From positions 62,001 to 126,000 of the forward strand of contig JAKSIP010000003.1 of the NCBI GenBank assembly GCA_024398715.1: a DNA stretch of 64,000 nucleotides, written 5' to 3'. The first letter of the stretch is position 1. The number at the start of each line of letters is the position of its first letter. A program made the translations under genes and the position numbers. The DNA is from Bacteroidaceae bacterium (lineage in GTDB: Bacteria > Bacteroidota > Bacteroidia > Bacteroidales > Bacteroidaceae). The notes under the pieces are model-generated. The model was given only the letters and a program-made list of their open reading frames with translations, ran no database searches and was not told where the DNA came from. Positions 6,409-14,530 of this stretch are shown in pieces.

Positions 6409-8904
6409 ATGGATGAGATAATGCCCAAGGAAGGATATTTGTTCGATTTCATTTCAGGTACTGAAGTTAAGGCGACTCCAGAAGAAGTTAATGCCGTTCA
6501 GGTGTTTTCAAAGATTCTAGTCGAAGATTATAACTATCCTAAAAGTCACATTAGGACAAGACCTCAATTCAGAGTTAAGGCACGTCCTTCCGATTTGAAA
6601 AAAGAATATCCAGTTGATATTGCTGTATTTAAGTCAGACAATATCAATGATGATGAGTTGTACCTAATTGTTGAGTGTAAAAAACCTAATCGCAAAGATG
6701 GCCGAAAGCAATTGGAGTTGTATATGCAGATGTCCAAGGCTCGTTTGGGAGTATGGTATAACGGCAACGAAAAATTATGCTTAATTAAAAATGTTGTAAA
6801 CGGAGGCATTTCCTTTGAAGAAATACCTAATATTCCGGAATATGGCGAAAGAATCGAGGATGTTGGTCTATATCGCAGGAAGGATTTAAATTCACCCCAT
6901 AATCTAAAATCAATTTTTAAGGATATTCGAAATTATTTTGCGGCGAATAATGTTGGAGCAACAAGAGACGAAACTTTTGCTCAACAATTTATAAATCTTC
7001 TCTTTTGCAAGATTTATGATGAAAGATTTACTCGAATGGATGACATTGTTCGGTTCAGAGCTGGGGTGAATGAACCCAAACAGGATATTGCTGAAAGAAT
7101 CCGATCAATCTTCAATGATGTAAAAGAGCAATATAAAGATGTTTTCTATGATGAGGATGCCGTTACTCTAGACGATGGAAGTATAGCTTATGCCGTAGCC
7201 CAATTACAGCCTTTCTGTATAAAAGATAGCCAAAGGGATGCGATTGGCGATGCTTTTGAATCATTCATTGATTATACGACCAAAGGGTCACAGGGACAGT
7301 TTTTCACACCAAGAAATGTTGTTAAGTTAATTGTAAATATTGCACAACTGACAAGTAGGGACAAAATGATTGATCCGGCTTGCGGTACTGGTGGTTTTCT
7401 AATAGAAGGTCTGAAAGCAGAATGGAAATATTTACGAGAGCAATATGGTAACGAATGGCCAGAAAAAGAGTTGTTTGCGGAAGAACAAAAAATAGCGATT
7501 AAGAATATTAGAGGCATAGATAAAGATAATTTTCTGGGCAAGGTCGCAAAGGCTTATATGGCCTTAATGGATGATGGACGTGGAGGTATTTTCTGTGAAA
7601 ATTCATTGGTTGATTCTAAGCAGTGGTCAGCTAAGACGCAAGAAGATGTCAGAGAAAAGACCTTTGATGTTGTACTTACGAATCCCCCTTTTGGTAAGAA
7701 ACTTAAAATTGACGAAACAGAAATCCTTTCACTCTATGATTTAGGTAGAAAATGGAAAAAGAATGAATCTGGCGTTTTCGAAAAAACAGACCTTCTATTT
7801 GACTCGCAACCACCTCAGATTTTGTTTATTGAAAAGTGTCTGAATCTTTTAAAGGACAAGGGACGGATGTGCTTCATTTCTCCAGAAAGCATCTTTTGTA
7901 ATCCGTCACATAAGTATATTGTTCAGTACATCAAGGAAAGGGCAAAAATATCAGCAATCATTTCTATGCCCGAAGAACTATTCCAGCCTTATACTCATGC
8001 AAAAACTTGTGTCGTATATTTGAAAAAAGGAAAGAGTTCTCCATCTGATAAAATATTTATGGGAATTGCTAGATATTGTGGGCATGATTCAAGAGGGAAT
8101 GAAACGTCTAGAGACGATATACCATTGATTCAAGATAAATACAACCAATATATTAAAACTGGCTCTATTGAGTATGACCATTTAGGTTTTACAATTACAG
8201 AAGGGGAAATCATAAACAATATATATGTTCCCAAATACTACAATCCTGAGATTGTTAGAAAACTTGCTTCATTACAAGATACTCATGACATTATTTCAAT
8301 TCAATCTCTAGAAAACGATGGCATTATTTCGATTTCTACAGGTCATGAAGTAAGTAAGGAAAGTTATGGGACAGGTTCTATTCCTTTTGTAAGGACTAGT
8401 GATATTGCTAATTGGGAGATAAAACTTGATCCAAAACAGGGATTAAGCCAAGAAATATATCAGCAGTATAAGAAAAAACAAAATATCAAAGAGAACGATA
8501 TTCTGATGGTTCGTGATGGGACATACCTTGTTGGAACCTGTGCCTTAATTACTAAGGATGATGTTGAAATCGTATTCCAAAGTCATATTTACAAAATTCG
8601 CGTAAACAAACCTGAAGAATTAAACCCATTGCTATTGCTGGCTTTACTATCGTGTCCATTAGTTAAAAGCCAAATATATGCGAAGAGATTTACGCAAGAT
8701 ATAATAGACACACTTGGTGAACGCATACATGAATTACAACTTCCTATTCCAAAAGACGAGAAAGAACGAAACGCAATTATTGATAAGGTAAAAACCATAG
8801 TTTCGTACAAGCAGAAGGCTAAAGACATGACACGAGAAGTTGTTTCTAATGTAGTGCCAAATGATGGTTCTGACAATAAATTTATGACATTAATTGTGGA
8901 CTAG
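6409..8904 (+). CDS. Single-chain restriction-modification enzyme (nuclease, N6-adenine methylase, specificity domain)
   Basis: Encodes 831 residues with three parts in order. Residues 25-130 match the HsdR N-terminal nuclease fold: D70 in 'PVDIAVF' and E89/K91 in 'IVECKKP' make a PD-(D/E)XK site. Residues 160-600 form an HsdM-like N6-adenine methylase with motif I 'DPACGTGG' (322-329) and motif IV 'NPPF' (425-428). Residues 610-815 resemble an HsdS-type target recognition domain with a C-terminal helix. No helicase/translocase is present, so this is not classical type I; the layout recalls type IIG or BcgI-like enzymes fused with their specificity subunit. All catalytic residues I looked for are present, so it is probably active. 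Confidence 0.85.
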   Translation: MDEIMPKEGYLFDFISGTEVKATPEEVNAVQVFSKILVEDYNYPKSHIRTRPQFRVKARPSDLKKEYPVDIAVFKSDNINDDELYLIVECKKPNRKDGRKQLELYMQMSKARLGVWYNGNEKLCLIKNVVNGGISFEEIPNIPEYGERIEDVGLYRRKDLNSPHNLKSIFKDIRNYFAANNVGATRDETFAQQFINLLFCKIYDERFTRMDDIVRFRAGVNEPKQDIAERIRSIFNDVKEQYKDVFYDEDAVTLDDGSIAYAVAQLQPFCIKDSQRDAIGDAFESFIDYTTKGSQGQFFTPRNVVKLIVNIAQLTSRDKMIDPACGTGGFLIEGLKAEWKYLREQYGNEWPEKELFAEEQKIAIKNIRGIDKDNFLGKVAKAYMALMDDGRGGIFCENSLVDSKQWSAKTQEDVREKTFDVVLTNPPFGKKLKIDETEILSLYDLGRKWKKNESGVFEKTDLLFDSQPPQILFIEKCLNLLKDKGRMCFISPESIFCNPSHKYIVQYIKERAKISAIISMPEELFQPYTHAKTCVVYLKKGKSSPSDKIFMGIARYCGHDSRGNETSRDDIPLIQDKYNQYIKTGSIEYDHLGFTITEGEIINNIYVPKYYNPEIVRKLASLQDTHDIISIQSLENDGIISISTGHEVSKESYGTGSIPFVRTSDIANWEIKLDPKQGLSQEIYQQYKKKQNIKENDILMVRDGTYLVGTCALITKDDVEIVFQSHIYKIRVNKPEELNPLLLLALLSCPLVKSQIYAKRFTQDIIDTLGERIHELQLPIPKDEKERNAIIDKVKTIVSYKQKAKDMTREVVSNVVPNDGSDNKFMTLIVD

Positions 8905-8961
8905 AGGCACTTTCTTTACCCAACGCTACAATAAAATTCAAAGAAATTCCGTTATTATATA

Positions 8962-9456
8962 ATGCCAATGAGATATATAGAAGATAATACCGTAGAGAAA
9001 GCATATAGGCTTTTATCTGACACAGAGAATAGGGAATCTGTGGATCGAGGCTATAATGCGTTGAAAGAACTTGCAGACAATGGAGATATGCAAGCGGCGG
9101 CATACGTTGGGTTCGCTTCACAGCTTGAATATATAGGACATTACGACCTGGACACTTGCAAGGAATATCTAGAAAAGGCTTGTAACGCTGGGAATCCTTT
9201 AGCTCAGTATTACGTTGGTAGTATGATGCTGAACGGTGAAAAGCCATTCGCACAAGACACCGTTTTTGGCAAGTGGCTACTAGAGCAATCAGCCGCCTCC
9301 GGGAATGAGGAAGCGCAGATGCTACTGAAGCACCGTTATTCTACGCTATCTCCCCAAGAGGTTAGGTCAATGTTCGTCAAGTCATCCATCAAACTCTTTT
9401 TCCTCGACATCTGGTTTGGTTTCATCAATTTATTCAGGAAAGGGCTTAGAGAATGA
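8962..9456 (+). CDS. Sel1-like repeat protein
   Basis: Encodes 164 residues. Two to three Sel1-like (alpha/alpha, TPR-related) repeats are visible: 'ALKELADNGDMQAAAYVG', 'YLEKACNAGNPLAQYYVG' and 'LLEQSAASGNEEAQMLL'. The C-terminal 30 residues are hydrophobic and basic ('IKLFFLDIWFGFINLF') and may touch the membrane. Sel1 proteins mediate protein-protein contacts. The stop codon overlaps the ATG of the next open frame (ATGA at 9453), so the two are translationally coupled. It is the last intact island gene before the comM junction. Confidence 0.7.
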   Translation: MPMRYIEDNTVEKAYRLLSDTENRESVDRGYNALKELADNGDMQAAAYVGFASQLEYIGHYDLDTCKEYLEKACNAGNPLAQYYVGSMMLNGEKPFAQDTVFGKWLLEQSAASGNEEAQMLLKHRYSTLSPQEVRSMFVKSSIKLFFLDIWFGFINLFRKGLRE

Positions 9457-10172
9457 ATGCCCAAATATTTGATATTTCCGCTTATTCGGTGATTATCATT
9501 ATGATAGGCTTGCTTTTATGGTACAAGTCTTATTTCTTGGATGAATTGCCCGAATTCAGCAAACATACATTGGATATGCTGCGCCAACCGCTTGAGGACG
9601 GGAAAATCCGTATTTCAAGAGTCAAATATTCTGTGGAATATCCTGCAGATTTTATGCTGATAGCATCTATGAACCCATGCCCTTGCGGTTATTATAACCA
9701 TCCTACCAGACAATGTACATGTTCTCCGGGTGCTATATCGCGCTATCTTGGTCATGTTTCCGGCCCGCTGCTGGACAGATTCGATATTCAGGTACAGATA
9801 TTGCCTGTATCTTATGCCGATATGTGTTCTACAGCTCCTCAGGAAAGTTCTGCGGCAATACGTGAACGGGTCATGAATGCACGTCAGATACAGTTGGACA
9901 GATTTGCAGCAGACAGTTCAAACTCCGGAATATTCAGCAATTCGCAGATGACCAGCGCCCAGATACGCCGGTACGCAACTCCCGATGCAGACGGAAAGGC
10001 TCTTCTGGGAGAAGCTATGGAGCGTCTGCAATTGTCTGCCCGTGCATATAGCCGGATTTTGAAGGTTGCCCGTACAATAGCGGATATGGAATCAAGCCCG
10101 ACTGTGAGTGCTGTACATATTGCTGAGGCAATAGGATACCGTACTTTGGACCGCAGTTCCTGGGGTACCTGA
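9453..10172 (+). pseudogene. comM: Truncated comM/yifB (Mg-chelatase-like AAA+) fused to a foreign membrane segment
   Basis: The open frame encodes 239 residues. The first 27 ('MNAQIF...' with one hydrophobic segment) do not belong to the family. From F28 (base 9534) the sequence is a normal ComM/YifB C-terminal part: Walker B region 'FLDELPEF', 'IASMNPCPCG', the cysteine pair 'CTC', 'LLDRFDI', and the family ending 'YRTLDRSSWG'. The Lon-like N-terminal domain and the Walker A loop, about 290 residues, are missing, so the AAA+ ATPase cannot work. The family helps branch migration of DNA taken up during transformation. The cut falls at the edge of the accessory island, so an insertion or deletion broke the gene. 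The hybrid frame could still be translated from the overlapping ATG. Confidence 0.85.
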
Positions 10173-10315
10173 CCTATGCTGGAACCGCCCTTTCCAGCGG
10201 GGATTCAGTTGTATAAAAATCGTTATCCCACCCATAAAAAAATCCAAAAAAACCCGATTATATTTTTTTATACACTGCTTGTTTTTTATTGTTGCTCCAT
10301 GCAGGAAACACGTGT

Positions 10316-10323
10316 TACTTTTG
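10316..10323 (+). promoter_or_regulatory. -7 box TACTTTTG before the fimbrillin-like gene
   Basis: Matches the Bacteroidota -7 consensus TAnnTTTG. A TTG at 10292-10294 lies 21 bases upstream as a -33 element. The start codon follows 27 bases downstream. Confidence 0.75.
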
Positions 10324-10350
10324 CACTGTAATCAATAACCCGACGCAACA

Positions 10351-11091
10351 ATGACAGCAAATTCAACATCAACAGTTAAAGAGATTCTCGCTTCTCTTCT
10401 GATTGCTTGCTTTGTAGCAGTTCTTGCTTCGTGTGCGGCTGATAATGATTATGATAATGTATTTGTTGAGTCTTCAACAAGTTCTGAAACTATTCTGAGT
10501 GTAGGCGGTTGCACAGTATCTGCAAGCGAACTCAATTCCACATTCAACTACACGGTTGCCAACAATGCCCAGGATCAGGAAGATGTATTGGTATTTAATT
10601 CCTCTGAGCAGGTTAAGAGCCTTGTTGAAGAAGATGGATACCGTTCCGTCCTTTCAACAATCGTTATCAATTTGAAAGGTGAGCAGTTAACCGGTAATGG
10701 TGCTACAGTTTATACAATCAACAGCATTACAATAAGCGGAGCCTGCGCTGACGGTCAGTTTGATTTCAACTCAGGCCGCATGAGCGTAACTGAAAATGCT
10801 CAGGAAACAGAATTCACCCTTCCAATATCTGAAGAGTGGAACGAACGTACAATCAATGGGTCTGATGAATTTGAGAGCGCTTCCGAGTATTCATTCCATA
10901 TGATTCCTCAGGGTCTTTCTAATGTTCAGATTGCAGTTGACTATACTGTCAGCTATGACGGTTATGTAGTCTACAGAGGATGCAAGACTGTTAAAATTGA
11001 CGGTGTTTGGAGTCAGGGCAAGACATACAGCTACTATATCAATCTTGCCAACGGTGCTCAAAGAATTTCTTATAATCCGGAGGTAAAATAA
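10351..11091 (+). CDS. Fimbrillin-like surface lipoprotein
   Basis: Encodes 246 residues. A signal peptide ends in the lipobox 'VLASC' (lipidated cysteine at 28), followed by an acidic stretch that in Bacteroidota favours surface export. The body is beta-rich, and the ending 'GKTYSYYINL' is typical of fimbrillin A / Mfa-like proteins, where a final strand closes the domain. No usher, anchor or other fimbrial gene is next to it, so it may be an accessory subunit or a fimbrillin-like domain with another role. It has its own promoter and is followed by a hairpin. Family call moderate. Confidence 0.6.
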   Translation: MTANSTSTVKEILASLLIACFVAVLASCAADNDYDNVFVESSTSSETILSVGGCTVSASELNSTFNYTVANNAQDQEDVLVFNSSEQVKSLVEEDGYRSVLSTIVINLKGEQLTGNGATVYTINSITISGACADGQFDFNSGRMSVTENAQETEFTLPISEEWNERTINGSDEFESASEYSFHMIPQGLSNVQIAVDYTVSYDGYVVYRGCKTVKIDGVWSQGKTYSYYINLANGAQRISYNPEVK

Positions 11092-11142
11092 TCTGATTCT
11101 TTATCAACACAATTCAACCATACACATTAAACCAAATTCAAA

Positions 11143-11177
11143 AAGGGTGGCCAAACGGGTCACCCTTAATTGTTTTA
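11143..11177. terminator. Terminator between convergent genes
   Basis: AAGGGTG at 11143-11149 pairs with CACCCTT at 11161-11167. It is flanked by A-rich sequence on the left and by TAATTGTTTT on the right, so it can serve the lipoprotein gene and the opposing deacetylase gene. Confidence 0.7.
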
Positions 11178-11837
11178 CAGTGTGCGGAATTCGTATCCTT
11201 GGGATATAAGCCATTCAATGGAACGCGCAAGCGAATTGTACAGACGGTCTCGGGAGCGCAGTGAATCGTGGAACACTATGATAGAACCGTTACGCGTGTA
11301 TTTCTTGACAATCTTGAAAACCCTGTCGGCATTGATGCGCTTGCTGTAATCACGTGTAACCACATCCCAGAAAACAATCTGATATGATTCCGCAAGATAA
11401 TCCATTTCCCATGGGCGGAGCACGCCATGCGGAGGACGGAACAGATTGGTCTTGAACAGAGTGTTGCATTTGTCCACGTTTGTAGTATAATCCGCAGAAC
11501 GCATCTTGAGGCCGCGTACGTGATTGAAAGTGTGGTTTCCTATTTTATGTCCGCGTTTGACAACCTGTTCAAAGATATCAGGATATTTCTTTACATTGTC
11601 TCCAACAACAAAGAAAGTTGCTTTAATGTCATACTTGTCAAGCAAATCAAGAACCCACGGGGTTACAATGGGAATAGGGCCATCGTCAAACGTCAGATAT
11701 ACAGCATGTTCATCAGGGTCTTTCCTGAACAGGCCGCGTTTGAAAATCTTACCGAGTATACTTGTAGGTTGTTCAATCAGCATTGATTTGCCGTGATTAT
11801 TTGTTTCTGCTTTGAAAATTTCTGCTAAAGTACTCAT
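11175..11837 (-). CDS. Polysaccharide deacetylase (NodB homology domain)
   Basis: Encodes 220 residues. The NodB fold is clear: motif 1 'TFDDG' with the metal-binding and catalytic aspartates, motif 2 'HTFNH', motif 3 'RPPHG', and a late 'IIVFHDS' motif with the catalytic histidine. Family members remove N-acetyl groups from peptidoglycan or another amino-sugar polymer using a metal ion. No signal peptide is visible. The family usually begins at 'MLIEQP', which corresponds to an ATG at 11783; the longer start used here adds 18 residues and may be wrong. It stands alone. Confidence 0.85.
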   Translation of the reverse strand: MSTLAEIFKAETNNHGKSMLIEQPTSILGKIFKRGLFRKDPDEHAVYLTFDDGPIPIVTPWVLDLLDKYDIKATFFVVGDNVKKYPDIFEQVVKRGHKIGNHTFNHVRGLKMRSADYTTNVDKCNTLFKTNLFRPPHGVLRPWEMDYLAESYQIVFWDVVTRDYSKRINADRVFKIVKKYTRNGSIIVFHDSLRSRDRLYNSLARSIEWLISQGYEFRTL

Positions 11838-11939
11838 TTATTTTGGAATTTTTTTTATTTCTTTGCAGAAAGCGGAAAATATTGGTCCGCCGTACAATAT
11901 TACCCCTGAAAGTGAGTTATTAACCAAAACAAAATAATT

Positions 11940-12140
11940 ATGAAACCTTGTTCTATTTTCACTTTTACTCTTGGAGTTGCAATAGGTGCAGCTGCTGTAG
12001 CGGTTTATCTGTCAACTGAAGGTGGCTCAACAGCCAGAGATAAGATTGCAACAGGTCTTGACAAGCTGGCAGATTCAGTTGAAGCCTTAAAGAAAAAAAT
12101 GGAAAAACCACAGGAAGAACAGGCCGATGCCGCTGTATGA
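11940..12140 (+). CDS. YtxH-like small membrane protein
   Basis: Encodes 66 residues: one glycine- and alanine-rich membrane segment ('LGVAIGAAAVAVYLS', residues 11-25) followed by a charged helix ('LDKLADSVEALKKKMEK'). This is the YtxH/DUF883-like layout often found beside small holin-like genes in Bacteroidota. The stop codon overlaps the ATG of the next gene by four bases (ATGA), so they are coupled. Role in the envelope is inferred. Confidence 0.7.
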   Translation: MKPCSIFTFTLGVAIGAAAVAVYLSTEGGSTARDKIATGLDKLADSVEALKKKMEKPQEEQADAAV

Positions 12141-12484
12141 TTGATTCAATAAACAAACTGTTCAGCGGGCTTGAAGAAGACAGTAAAGCCTTGTTGGAGA
12201 ATGAGACTGACCGGTTGCGTCTGCGAACGGTCAGAGTTCTGTCTGTAGTATTAAGCGCCTTGATAACATACATTTTCATTGCGCTCATATTACTTGCAAC
12301 TCTGATGTTTCTTACATTGGCGCTGGGCCAGTGGTTGGGAGTTGTGCTTGGAAATACCGCTTTGGGCTATCTTATTGTTGGCGGAATATTTCTCATAATA
12401 CTGCTTGTACTTCTTGTTTCCAGGAGCAGACTGTTCATCAACAGATTCGTGTCCATGTTTATCAAACTGTTTTATTCTGAATGA
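12137..12484 (+). CDS. Phage-holin-like (Holin-X / PF07332 type) inner-membrane protein
   Basis: Encodes 115 residues. An N-terminal amphipathic helix is followed by two strong membrane segments (about 38-63 and 71-95) and a basic tail. This matches the small chromosomal 'phage holin 3_6' family, which despite its name is usually not phage-borne. It is coupled to the YtxH-like gene upstream and starts a run of small envelope genes that leads into the type IX secretion cluster. Confidence 0.7.
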   Translation: MIDSINKLFSGLEEDSKALLENETDRLRLRTVRVLSVVLSALITYIFIALILLATLMFLTLALGQWLGVVLGNTALGYLIVGGIFLIILLVLLVSRSRLFINRFVSMFIKLFYSE

Positions 12485-12485
12485 T

Positions 12486-12662
12486 ATGAAAAGCAAATAT
12501 GCAGGAATAAAGAGCATGAAAGAACTGGACAGTGCTCTGAAAGAGTTGGAAGAGGCGAATGAACGTAAAAAAGATCTTATGAAAGTAAGATTTGAGGTTA
12601 TTTCCGGAATGGGTTTGTTTGTCAACTTTGCCAGGTTTTTAAAAAAAATATTAAAAGTATGA
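12486..12662 (+). CDS. Small conserved hypothetical protein (58 residues)
   Basis: Starts at the ATG two bases after the previous stop codon. The first two thirds form a charged helix ('SMKELDSALKELEEANERKK'), followed by a short hydrophobic stretch ('ISGMGLFVNFARFL'). The stop overlaps the next ATG (ATGA at 12659). The tight spacing on both sides supports a real gene. The longer in-frame start at 12405 lies inside the holin-like gene and is less likely. Function unknown. Confidence 0.65.
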   Translation: MKSKYAGIKSMKELDSALKELEEANERKKDLMKVRFEVISGMGLFVNFARFLKKILKV

Positions 12663-13537
12663 AATCTATCAGAAAATTTTCTTTGTTGTCTGCTCTCTTG
12701 CTGTCAGCAGTATCAGTATTTGCTCAGGATGAGCCGAAAAGTCCTTGGACACACAGTGCAATAGCTGGACTGAATGTTTCCCAGACATCTTTGATAAACT
12801 GGTCAGAAGGCGGAACCGGTTCATTGGCATCGAATGTATATTTCAATGGTTCATTGGATTATACAAAAGACAAACTTACATGGAATACCGCTTTGGATGC
12901 CAATCTTGGTGCAACAAAGACATTTGAAGAAGGTTCAGATTTCCGTAAAAGCATGGATAATCTGCAGCTTTCGACCAAATTGGGTTACACAATGGCCGGC
13001 AAATTCTATTATGCTGCACTTGCCGATTTCAAGACACAGTTTGCAAACGGTTTTGAATACGATCCCAAGAGAAAAGTTTCATATTTCATGACTCCTGGTT
13101 ATCTGAATCTGTCCTTAGGTGTTGACTATAAGCCGAGCGAGCATTTGAGCATGTATCTTTCTCCGGTTGCCGGTAAGATGGTTTGTGTATCGGATACGCT
13201 CTATTCAGAGAATTTTGGTATAAAAGCCGGTTCCAATACAAAATGGGAACTTGGTGCAACATTCAAAGGTACTGTAGATTACAAGTTCTGCAATGACAAA
13301 CTTACCCTTAAGAGCACCCTGGATCTCTTTACTCCTTACAACGATACGTTCGGAAATATTGACGTTGACTGGAAATTCATGGCAGGTTATTCTGTAGTCA
13401 AATTCCTTACAATTACTCTGCAGACAAACCTCAAGTACGATGACGATATCCCGTATATTGCCAGCGACGGAACAAAGAGCGGTCCGCGCGTTCAGTTCAA
13501 AGAGATTCTTGGACTTGGCGTAAGCGTTCAATTCTAA
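12659..13537 (+). CDS. DUF3078 outer-membrane beta-barrel protein
   Basis: Encodes 292 residues with a cleavable signal peptide ending 'VSVFAQD'. The mature part begins with the DUF3078 signature 'NVSQTSLINWSEGG' and consists of alternating amphipathic strands ending in 'GLGVSVQF', the terminal aromatic that BAM-inserted barrels carry. DUF3078 proteins are common in Bacteroidota outer membranes and their function is not established. It sits 15 bases before the PorP-like gene, so it may be expressed with the type IX secretion genes. Confidence 0.8.
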   Translation: MKSIRKFSLLSALLLSAVSVFAQDEPKSPWTHSAIAGLNVSQTSLINWSEGGTGSLASNVYFNGSLDYTKDKLTWNTALDANLGATKTFEEGSDFRKSMDNLQLSTKLGYTMAGKFYYAALADFKTQFANGFEYDPKRKVSYFMTPGYLNLSLGVDYKPSEHLSMYLSPVAGKMVCVSDTLYSENFGIKAGSNTKWELGATFKGTVDYKFCNDKLTLKSTLDLFTPYNDTFGNIDVDWKFMAGYSVVKFLTITLQTNLKYDDDIPYIASDGTKSGPRVQFKEILGLGVSVQF

Positions 13538-13552
13538 ACAATTGTTCCTGTA

Positions 13553-14530
13553 GTGTCAGTTCCACGCGGAACATATAGCGTATTACGCCCTGCATTGCTG
13601 CTCATAGCGCTATGCGGGGCTTTTATTACGGCATCTGCCCAGTACGATGCCACATTCTCCTATTATTGGGATACCGATTTCCTGCAGAATCCGGCTGCTA
13701 TGAACAAAAACACCACTTTGAATATTGTAGGTTCCTACAGTATGAAAATGACCGGATATGCAAATTCTCCAAAAACAATGTTCATTGGAGTCAATTCGGT
13801 AATGCCCTATGGAAATGACAAGCACTCCTTAGGCCTGGCAATTGTGAATGACCATGCCGGTCTGTTTGTGCATAACCGCCTGTATGTCAATTATGCCTAT
13901 AAGGTAAAACTGTTTGGAGGATCGTTGGATATAGGCGTTCAGGGAGGCTTTTTAAGCGAGCAGTTCAATACTTCCAAATTGGATGCAGTCCAGGCAAATG
14001 ACCCTGCTTTTCCCACGGGCAACGAGTCCGGAAGTTCCGTAGATCTGGGAGCTGGTGTCTATTATTCGCGTCCTTCATGGTATCTGGGTCTGGCTGCCGA
14101 TCACCTTACATCTCCTTCTGTCTATTACGGTAAAGGACACTCCGTTTCAGCCAATCTTGTAATACGTACGCAATTCTATTTTGAGGGCGGGTACAATATT
14201 AATTTCAAAAATTCGTTATTATCCTTGCACCCCTCTTTTCAGGTGTTGACCGATATGCGCGGCAATTATACGGCAGACATAACAGTCCGCGGTAAATACG
14301 CAATCCGTGAGAATGCTCTCTTTGCCGGTTTGGGCTACAGCCCAAGCACATCGGTGACAGTGCTTGTAGGAGGCCGGATAAAGGATATCTCACTGGGTTA
14401 TGCCTATCAGATTTACACAAGCGGTGTTGGTGCGCTGAATGGTGGACATGATTTGTTTTTAAGCTATTCCAAACAAATGGATTTTGGTAAGAAAAGGAAA
14501 AATGCCCATAAAACTGTAAGGTACTTATGA
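13553..14530 (+). CDS. porP: PorP/SprF family type IX secretion outer-membrane protein
   Basis: Encodes 325 residues from a GTG start. Signal peptide ends 'ITASAQ'. The first mature residues contain the family hallmark 'FLQNPAAM', and the rest is a beta-barrel ending with a basic tail. PorP/SprF proteins work with the type IX machinery at the outer membrane, and PorP associates with the peptidoglycan-linked ring. The stop overlaps the gldK ATG (ATGA at 14527). I chose GTG at 13553 because it gives a complete signal peptide and no ATG serves better. Confidence 0.85.
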   Translation: MSVPRGTYSVLRPALLLIALCGAFITASAQYDATFSYYWDTDFLQNPAAMNKNTTLNIVGSYSMKMTGYANSPKTMFIGVNSVMPYGNDKHSLGLAIVNDHAGLFVHNRLYVNYAYKVKLFGGSLDIGVQGGFLSEQFNTSKLDAVQANDPAFPTGNESGSSVDLGAGVYYSRPSWYLGLAADHLTSPSVYYGKGHSVSANLVIRTQFYFEGGYNINFKNSLLSLHPSFQVLTDMRGNYTADITVRGKYAIRENALFAGLGYSPSTSVTVLVGGRIKDISLGYAYQIYTSGVGALNGGHDLFLSYSKQMDFGKKRKNAHKTVRYL

